In this document: in pieces, positions 6,749-12,289 of the stretch | Numbering within the stretch: the first letter of the stretch is position 1 | Layout of the letters: each line of letters opens with the position of its first letter | From: Promethearchaeota archaeon | GTDB taxonomy: Archaea; Asgardarchaeota; Lokiarchaeia; Sigynarchaeales; SOKP01 | DNA: 14,848 nt | Direction of reading: 5' to 3' | Assembly (NCBI GenBank): GCA_019894875.1 | Contig: JAGXNR010000071.1 | Span: forward strand, 1-14,848 | Made by a program: the position numbers and the translations under genes | Notes under the pieces: model-generated | The model's input: only the letters and a program-made list of their open reading frames with translations | Told to the model about the DNA's origin: nothing | Database searches by the model: none

Positions 6749-8755
6749 ATAGAGAAAAAGAGACTTAGTCTTATTTTAGAACCTACTTCCAAGCGACTAA
6801 GCGTAGATAGAGGTTTATCGATTTATGAGGCAATTTTGGCATTAGAATTACCATTAGGTGCTTTTTGTGGAGGTGAAGGAACTTGTGGAAAATGTATCAT
6901 TCAAATCTTGGATTCTAATCCTAAAATTTCAGAACCAACCAAGAAGGAAATGACAATTTTAGGCAGTGAAAAAATATCAGAGGGATATCGGTTAGCGTGT
7001 CAAACAAAAATGCTAGGAGATTTAAGAGTATATCTTACTGATTCATTAATTCCTAAAGGACCTAGAATTTTGGTTGATTCAGATTTAAAAACTCTTGGAA
7101 TCAATAATAGTATTAAAATTCAATCGATTATTGCTTCCCAATTTTTTGAAGTGAGAAATGCAGATATTGCAGAACCAAAGAATGATTTGTCTCGTTTTGA
7201 AGATGCTATAAAAGCAAAAAGTGATAAGTATAAAATACTCAATAATCCCACGTTTTTCAATTTAGACGATTCTCTCTATGATGTTATAAAAAAACTTCCA
7301 CATATTATAAGAAGACAAAATGGTAAGATAACTGCTTTTTTCCGAAAATTTGCCTTAAATGAACCATGGGTACTTTATGATATTGAAGCAGGAAATGTTA
7401 CTGACAAGTTATTTGGATTAGCTGTGGACATAGGCACTACTACTATTGTAGGTTATCTAATTTATTTAAAAACAGGAGAGATTGCAGCTATATCTGCACT
7501 GCTGAATCCTCAAGTTATGATCGGGGAAGATATAGTTTCAAGAATTACTTATATCGTAAAGAATAACGCAATAGAAAGAGCAAAACAATTAATTGTAAAT
7601 GCTATTAATAATATAATCGAGGATTGTTGTAATAAAGCAAACATTTCTATTTCAGAAATAAGAGATATTTGTGTTGTTGGTAATACAGCAATGCATCATA
7701 TGGTTTTTGGAATATCTTCTGAGTTTTTAGCGGTTTCACCTTACACCCCCGTATTTAAAGCTCCAATCAATTTAAGAGCGGCTACAATTGGCCTTAAATG
7801 TAATCCAAATGTAAATGTATATTCTCCTCCGGTGGTTGCAGGTTATGTAGGAACAGATACAATTGGGGGTATTATATCATCTAAAATCCATAGATTCAAT
7901 AAATATTCTCTAATGATTGATATTGGGACTAATGGAGAACTTGTATTGGGAAATAAAAAAGGACTTGTTGCAGGTTCATGCGCTGCAGGTTCAGCTTTGG
8001 AAGGTGCTCATATTTCGTGTGGAATGCGAGCCTCAGAGGGAGCAATTGAATCAGTTAAAATAGAAAGAGAAACATTAGAACCTTCTATTGATGTAATAGG
8101 AAACCAAAAGCCACTTGGTTTGTGTGGTTCGGGTCTTATTGATATTGTAGCTGAAATGTTGAAGTCAAAAATTATTTCTCGGGCTGGGAAATTTAATACG
8201 AAATCGGAAGAAATAATTAATCACCGAAGGATTATGAAAAAAGAAGATGGATACCATTACATCATATACAGTGAAAAATGGGATGAAAAATCCTTTCAAA
8301 CAAGTACAAATTATAATGATATTGGGGAAATTACAATTTCTCAGAAGGACATTAATCAACTTCAATTAGCAAAAGGAGCATTTTTAGCCGCGGCGAATTT
8401 ATTACTTAAACTCGAAGGCAAAACAGAAAATGATATTAAGCAAGTACTTTTAGCAGGAGGTTTTGGAACTTATGTTAATAAAGAAAATGCCGCCTTTATA
8501 GGTTTATTCCCTGAAGTTGATCAAGAGAATATATTCCAAATAGGGAATTCAGCGGGCTTAGGAGCCCAATTATTCATAAAAAATCTTGAGCAAAGAAGTT
8601 TGGCAAATGAAATCGCTCATAAAATTAGATATCGAGAAATTGCATCATCACCAATGTTTCAGAGTGAATATACATTCTCTCTCTATTTTCCACATTATAA
8701 TCTCGACAAATTCCCTAAGTTAAAGCTAGAATATAATCAAATACCTTTAAAGTGA
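6749..8755 (+). CDS. RACo-type corrinoid reductive activator (2Fe-2S ferredoxin + DUF4445 ASKHA ATPase)
   Basis: Uses ATP to drive electrons from its 2Fe-2S cluster to cob(II)alamin, returning an inactivated corrinoid protein to Co(I). Counted from TTG 6836 (639 residues), the cluster cysteines are C11, C17 and C20 (CGGEGTCGKC) plus C55. A linker follows, then the actin-like ATPase: AVDIGTTT at 196-203, VVGNTAMHHMVFGI at 280-293, DIGTNGE at 362-368, AGSALEGAHISCGMRASEGA at 384-403, and later LCGSG, LLAGGFG and GNSAGLGAQL. TTG 6836 would cut the ferredoxin in half. The frame is open back to 6701 and encodes a good first half (RLSLILEP, LSVDRGLSIYEAI). No ATG, GTG or TTG lies there, so I place the start at ATA 6749 behind an SD-like site. 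This start is uncertain; function is near certain. Confidence 0.88.
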   Translation: MEKKRLSLILEPTSKRLSVDRGLSIYEAILALELPLGAFCGGEGTCGKCIIQILDSNPKISEPTKKEMTILGSEKISEGYRLACQTKMLGDLRVYLTDSLIPKGPRILVDSDLKTLGINNSIKIQSIIASQFFEVRNADIAEPKNDLSRFEDAIKAKSDKYKILNNPTFFNLDDSLYDVIKKLPHIIRRQNGKITAFFRKFALNEPWVLYDIEAGNVTDKLFGLAVDIGTTTIVGYLIYLKTGEIAAISALLNPQVMIGEDIVSRITYIVKNNAIERAKQLIVNAINNIIEDCCNKANISISEIRDICVVGNTAMHHMVFGISSEFLAVSPYTPVFKAPINLRAATIGLKCNPNVNVYSPPVVAGYVGTDTIGGIISSKIHRFNKYSLMIDIGTNGELVLGNKKGLVAGSCAAGSALEGAHISCGMRASEGAIESVKIERETLEPSIDVIGNQKPLGLCGSGLIDIVAEMLKSKIISRAGKFNTKSEEIINHRRIMKKEDGYHYIIYSEKWDEKSFQTSTNYNDIGEITISQKDINQLQLAKGAFLAAANLLLKLEGKTENDIKQVLLAGGFGTYVNKENAAFIGLFPEVDQENIFQIGNSAGLGAQLFIKNLEQRSLANEIAHKIRYREIASSPMFQSEYTFSLYFPHYNLDKFPKLKLEYNQIPLK

Positions 8756-8840
8756 ATTTTTTAAAAAACAATTAGTATCATATTTTTTACTTTAGGGTTC
8801 TTTAATTACAATAGTGCATAATTGAGTAAAAAAAATTGAA

Positions 8841-10646
8841 ATGAAAACAGGAAAAGGAAGAATATTAAAAAGGAAATCAGGGAATCGTAGATATGATAGT
8901 TATTGGATTTATATTCCCAGTAAAATTTCTAAAGGCTATGATTTTCCTTTTAGAGATAAAGAAGAGGTTTTAATAGATTTAAGAGGAGAACATTTGCAAA
9001 TTCGTAAGATCTATAATTTAAGTGAACTTACAAAAGTGTATGATGTTAAAGATGCTACAATTGTTAAAATAATAGAAAGTAAAGCATCATTAAATAATAA
9101 TAAGCCATTTATCTTTTATCGAGACAGAATATATTCTTATCAAGATACAAATAAAATTTCGAATCAAATAGCTCATGCACTTATAAAATTAAATAAAAAA
9201 CTAAAATTAAATAATCCGAAAATTTCTTTAATATTTCCTAATTGTCCAGAATCTATTTTCTGTTGGTTCGGTGTGGCAAAAGCGGGATGTATTTTTGTAC
9301 CTATTAGTTATTTATTAAAAAAAGATTTATTAGAATTTGTTTTGAAAAATAGTGACACGGAAATTTTAATAATTGATCATAAATATTACCTTAATTTTGA
9401 AGAGATTAGAGAGAACTTACCGAATATTAAGAAAACATTTATTCGAAATGCACCGGATGATTTTAAATTCGATGAAAAATGTATCGATTTTAAACAGCTC
9501 TTCTCGGAGAATACAAAAAACACTGAAGTTAATGTAAATAGTTATCATCCTCTCGAAATCTCATATACTTCAGGAACTTTGGGTAGACCAAAAGGGGTTT
9601 TGTACAGAAATTATTACACTTTGTCAGGAATTAGTGTCGGAAGAGAATGGGAAGAATTAGGATTCAATAATGACAAAATAAAATTATATTGTCCATTACC
9701 ATTATTTCAGGGATTTGCACGATATTTTGTATTGATTCCCGTAATATATTTTGATGGATCTATAATAATAGCAGAAAAATTTGACGTTTCAACTTTTTGG
9801 AATGATATCGATCTATATAAACCTAATTGTTTTTGCTATTATGGCGCGTATTTAACAGCATTAGTAAATCAACCCCCAAAAGAAGTAGATAGAAATCATT
9901 CAATCAAATACGTTTTTGGTGCCGGTGCCTTAAAAGAGGTGTGGGAAACTTTTGAAAGACGATTTGGGATACAAATCATCGAAATGTGGTCTTTAGTTGA
10001 AGGTATTGGACTCACAATTAATACTGAAGGTTCAAAAGGAGGAAAACTTGGATCCATAGGAAAACCGGCTGTAGGATTTGAGATTAAAATCGTTGATCCA
10101 GAAGGAAATGAAATACCCCCGGGTCGGAATCATATTGGTGAAATCTGTGCAAGATTGAGACTTCCTTTTGACCTTGAATATCATAACTTGCAAGATGAAA
10201 CAACAACGAGGAAAGGAAAGGATAGATGGTTTTACACTGGTGATTTTGGTTATTCAGATCATGAAGGCTTTATTTATTACTTAGGAAGGAAATCAGATAT
10301 GATTGTAAGAGGAGAACATACGTTTTTTGCTATAGACGTTGAAATAGTAGCAAATTCCCATCCTCTTATTATTGGAAGCGCTGTTTTTGAAGTTATTGAT
10401 GGAAAATCTTCTACTCAAGAATTAAAAATATGTGCTACAATCCAAAGCGGGACTGAAATCACTCCTAAAGAGTTTCATAACTTTTTAAAGCAACATCTTG
10501 CCTTTTTTATGGTTCCCCGTTATATTGAATTTAAAAAAGAATTGCCCAAAAATGCAAATGATTTTATTCAAAAATTCATCCTTAGGAAAGAATGGGAGAG
10601 CGGAAAATCACAAAAGAACACGTATGATGCGAAAAAATCATTTTAG
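8841..10646 (+). CDS. Divergent adenylate-forming (CaiC-like) ligase with AbrB-like N-terminal extension
   Basis: An ANL-superfamily protein of 601 residues. Residues ~20-57 (IYIPSKISKGYDFPFRDK, then EEVLIDLRGEHLQIRKI) resemble the swapped-hairpin AbrB/SpoVT fold, ahead of the ligase domain that begins near 70. Ligase motifs: SYTSGTLGRPKG at 241-252, EMWSLVEG at 381-388 in the place of the usual YGxTE, WFYTGD at 463-468, and LGRKSDMIVRGEH at 481-493. The C-terminal A10 motif is LPKNANDFIQKFILRK at 568-583. The position of the invariant adenylation lysine is Phe575 (P-x-x-x-x-G-K becomes N-A-N-D-F). Some CaiC-like relatives vary here, so activity may be altered, not lost. It starts 85 nt after the RACo gene, without a clear RBS. 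Its stop codon lies inside the remnant beta-subunit tail. Substrate unknown. Confidence 0.85.
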   Translation: MKTGKGRILKRKSGNRRYDSYWIYIPSKISKGYDFPFRDKEEVLIDLRGEHLQIRKIYNLSELTKVYDVKDATIVKIIESKASLNNNKPFIFYRDRIYSYQDTNKISNQIAHALIKLNKKLKLNNPKISLIFPNCPESIFCWFGVAKAGCIFVPISYLLKKDLLEFVLKNSDTEILIIDHKYYLNFEEIRENLPNIKKTFIRNAPDDFKFDEKCIDFKQLFSENTKNTEVNVNSYHPLEISYTSGTLGRPKGVLYRNYYTLSGISVGREWEELGFNNDKIKLYCPLPLFQGFARYFVLIPVIYFDGSIIIAEKFDVSTFWNDIDLYKPNCFCYYGAYLTALVNQPPKEVDRNHSIKYVFGAGALKEVWETFERRFGIQIIEMWSLVEGIGLTINTEGSKGGKLGSIGKPAVGFEIKIVDPEGNEIPPGRNHIGEICARLRLPFDLEYHNLQDETTTRKGKDRWFYTGDFGYSDHEGFIYYLGRKSDMIVRGEHTFFAIDVEIVANSHPLIIGSAVFEVIDGKSSTQELKICATIQSGTEITPKEFHNFLKQHLAFFMVPRYIEFKKELPKNANDFIQKFILRKEWESGKSQKNTYDAKKSF

Positions 10647-10765
10647 ATCCATGAAACATCATAAAATTAAAAGCCCTCATAGGAAATGAACCTGAAGATT
10701 TTCTAAACGATATAATTCAAAAAGAATTAGCAAAAGGAAATAACTTTCCAAGGCTATTATACTAG
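10646..10765 (+). pseudogene. 3' remnant of a second IpdB/GctB-like beta-subunit gene
   Basis: In one frame this stretch reads D-P-stop-N-I-I-K-L-K-A-L and then IGNEPEDFLNDIIQKELAKG through NNFPRLLY to TAG. The beta subunit at 4047 ends DPLN, VRKLEVLSGNEREELLDDII, QKELGKKNKFPKLLI. The two agree residue by residue over about 38 positions, including the end point. A 20-nt block is identical between the copies (4869-4888 and 10709-10728). The Leu after DP has become TGA, no start codon precedes it, and the upstream ~250 codons are gone, replaced by the ligase gene. It is therefore a broken paralogue, not a gene. The protein match is seen directly; that it arose by rearrangement is inference. Confidence 0.8.
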
Positions 10766-10793
10766 AATAAGAATAAAATTAATACTCGATATG

Positions 10794-10804
10794 ATATATT
10801 ATAA
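10794..10804 (+). promoter_or_regulatory. Possible TATA box of the UroD-type gene
   Basis: ATATATTATAA lies about 70 nt before ATG 10873. A start about 26 nt downstream would leave a leader of roughly 45 nt that contains the strong ribosome-binding site. Confidence 0.3.
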
Positions 10805-10860
10805 TTAATTTAGAGGATTTTGAAACTATAGAGAAGATTGTAGGTATTTTTAGACAAATA

Positions 10861-10866
10861 GGAGGA
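10861..10866 (+). promoter_or_regulatory. Strong ribosome-binding site of the UroD-type gene
   Basis: GGAGGA lies 6 nt before ATG 10873 and is the best Shine-Dalgarno match in the window. The initiation signals are intact although the coding region is broken downstream. Confidence 0.7.
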
Positions 10867-10872
10867 TAGAGA

Positions 10873-11691
10873 ATGAATTCGCGTGAAAGAGTAATGGCTA
10901 CACTAAATCATTTAGAACCCGACAAAGTTCCTGTTGATATAGGTGATTATGTAACAGGAATTCATATGCATGCTTATCGAAACCTGATTGATTATCTAGG
11001 AATCGAAGATAAGAACATGGGATACAATAATTTTCCTGGACAGACTGCCAATCCATGTGAAGAGCTGCTAGAGCGTTTTGAAACAGATACTAGATGGCTT
11101 CGTGCACCATCTGCGTTTGTACCTGAAGGGTATGTTCCAGGAGTAGAAGGAAAGTTCCAGGGAATATGGGACCAGTTTGATATATTCTGGGGGATCAGTG
11201 CAGAAAAGGAATTTGATGAAATTCTTTACTATAATCCTGTTATTAATCCTTTAAGTGAAATGACAACAGTTAAGCAAATAAAAGAGTATAACTGGCCTGA
11301 TGGGACCGATAATAGTTATATGTTTGGATTACGAGAAAAAGCAAAAAGACTTAGAGAATCCACTCCGTATGCTATTGTCACAAGTCCATATGTGGGTAAT
11401 CTTTTCGAGACTACAACTTGGTTATTTGGTTTAAGCAAGGCATTACGCCATCTCCTAAGGAATCCTAAACTTATTATTGCCGCTATGGAAGAACTGGAAA
11501 AGTATTGGACTGACTATGCTACAACATTCTTGAATGAGATTAAATTTGGTGATGATCACTATGTAGATATAGTCTGCCTTCAAGGAGACCTTGGTACACA
11601 AACAGGACCCATTATGGACCCCAAGAGAATATATGAGCGAATAATAAAACCAATTGAAAGTCGATTTGCCAGAAAAATTCTTCTGCCATGA
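10873..11691 (+). pseudogene. Truncated UroD-family (MtaA-like) corrinoid methyltransferase
   Basis: Family members move methyl groups between small molecules or coenzymes and a corrinoid protein. The first ~265 of 272 residues look normal: MNSRERVMATLNHLEPDKVP at 1-20, a domain similar to uroporphyrinogen decarboxylase, and LQGDLGTQTGPIMDP at 236-250, which precedes the MDPKRIYERIIKP helix. Intact relatives have about 340-400 residues. The second half, with the HxC-type zinc motif and the late cysteine, is absent. After about codon 267 the sequence switches to antisense glycerol-3-phosphate dehydrogenase and stops at 11691. It should not be a working methyltransferase. Promoter and RBS are intact. 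Sampled lines here run 35-50% G+C against ~30% in the ligase, hinting at a different origin. Family call is firm; loss of function is inferred. Confidence 0.85.
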
Positions 11692-11986
11692 TGTCAGCTA
11701 CTTTTTTTGCGGCATCAAATTGTTTTCGATGATCTATAAATAGACTCATTTCTGTTCTTCTGCAAAAGACATCTATTAAATGGGTTGTTAATTCATGGCG
11801 TAATATATAAACTATCTCTGCTTTAACAAAATTATTTTCATCTACTATTCTTTCGCCTAATCTAGGTTTTTCTGCAATAAGTTTCATTATTTCAATTGCA
11901 CCACGCCCATATTGCTGATAAAGATGATGAGTTAATTTATCACTCAGGTTAATGTCACATTGTTTTGAAAATCCTTTTTCAAAGTG
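11675..11986 (-). pseudogene. C-terminal fragment of FAD-dependent glycerol-3-phosphate dehydrogenase (GlpA/GlpD)
   Basis: Reading the minus strand from 11986 gives LSDKLTHHLYQQYGRGAIEI, MKLIAEKPRLGERIV, then FVKAEIVYILRHELTTHLID, VFCRRTEMSLFIDHRKQFDA and AKKVADIMAEEFFW. This is the alpha-helical C-terminal domain of GlpD-type enzymes, where the E-x-V-Y-x-x-R-x-E and D-V-x-x-R-R motifs are diagnostic. The reading frame continues open to 11612, but the last part is merely antisense to the UroD gene. A stop sits just upstream (11987-11989), and the FAD-binding domain (about 350 residues) is missing. It can make no working enzyme. Its 3' end meets the broken UroD gene and its 5' end meets the kinase fragment, so both ends are breakpoints. 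The family assignment is confident. Confidence 0.78.
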
Positions 11987-12126
11987 CTATAACTAATATG
12001 ATAAGATTCACCGATACTATAAAGCCAATTGAGCAGAACGTGAAGATTTATAAAAAATTAAATAGGTTCTTTGTGCAAGCACTAATCGATATTGATGAGA
12101 AAAAACGAGTTACTAGAGATTTATAA
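11974..12126 (+). pseudogene. C-terminal fragment, probably of an FGGY carbohydrate/glycerol kinase
   Basis: The plus-strand frame reads SAITNMIRFTDTIKPIEQNV then KIYKKLNRFFVQALIDID and stops at 12124-12126. The pattern A-x-x-x-M-V/I-R-x-x-x-x-x-x-P-x-x-x-N-x-x-x-Y-x-x-L is what the last helix of FGGY kinases (xylulokinase, glycerol kinase) looks like, where E-P-x-P-E-N-H-x-x-Y is usual. Everything upstream, about 450 residues, is absent. A neighbouring GlpD fragment makes a glycerol-kinase origin attractive. The match is short and divergent, so it remains tentative. An ATG at 11998 would give a 42-residue peptide, which I do not regard as a gene. Confidence 0.42.
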
Positions 12127-12241
12127 CTTTTAGGGATTAATAAGTAAAATGTATTTCTTTGAATTTTCTGAAGTTTTTTCTTGAAGATTTTGAGAGAAAA
12201 ATTATTTATGAAAAAAACTTTTCACTATTAATTAATTAATA

Positions 12242-12253
12242 TTTTATAAAAAG
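12242..12253 (+). promoter_or_regulatory. TATA-like box of the SNF2 gene
   Basis: TTTTATAAAAAG, following a run of ATTA repeats (about 12228-12240), lies 36-48 nt before ATG 12290. It predicts a short leader of under 20 nt. The spacer 12127-12289 contains no other feature I can support. Confidence 0.4.
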
Positions 12254-12289
12254 AAGTAATTTCTCATTGGCTTTGAGCGAAATTAATAC

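Noticed and set aside
8165..8365. Minus-strand open frame of 66 codons
   Set aside because: Antisense to the ASKHA domain; Phe/Ile-rich because the coding strand is A-rich.
10498..10689. Plus-strand open frame of 63 codons across the ligase end
   Set aside because: Out of frame with both the ligase and the beta-subunit remnant; basic, low-complexity, no RBS.
10803..10871. Open stretch reading NLEDFETIEKIVGIFRQIGG before a TAG
   Set aside because: Protein-like at first sight, but about 22 codons, no start codon, stop at 10812-upstream TGA context, and its end coincides with the ribosome-binding site of the next gene; too short to call.
12228..12240. ATTA tandem run as an operator or origin repeat
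   Set aside because: Simple AT-rich sequence next to a TATA-like box; no larger repeat array, no neighbouring replication gene.
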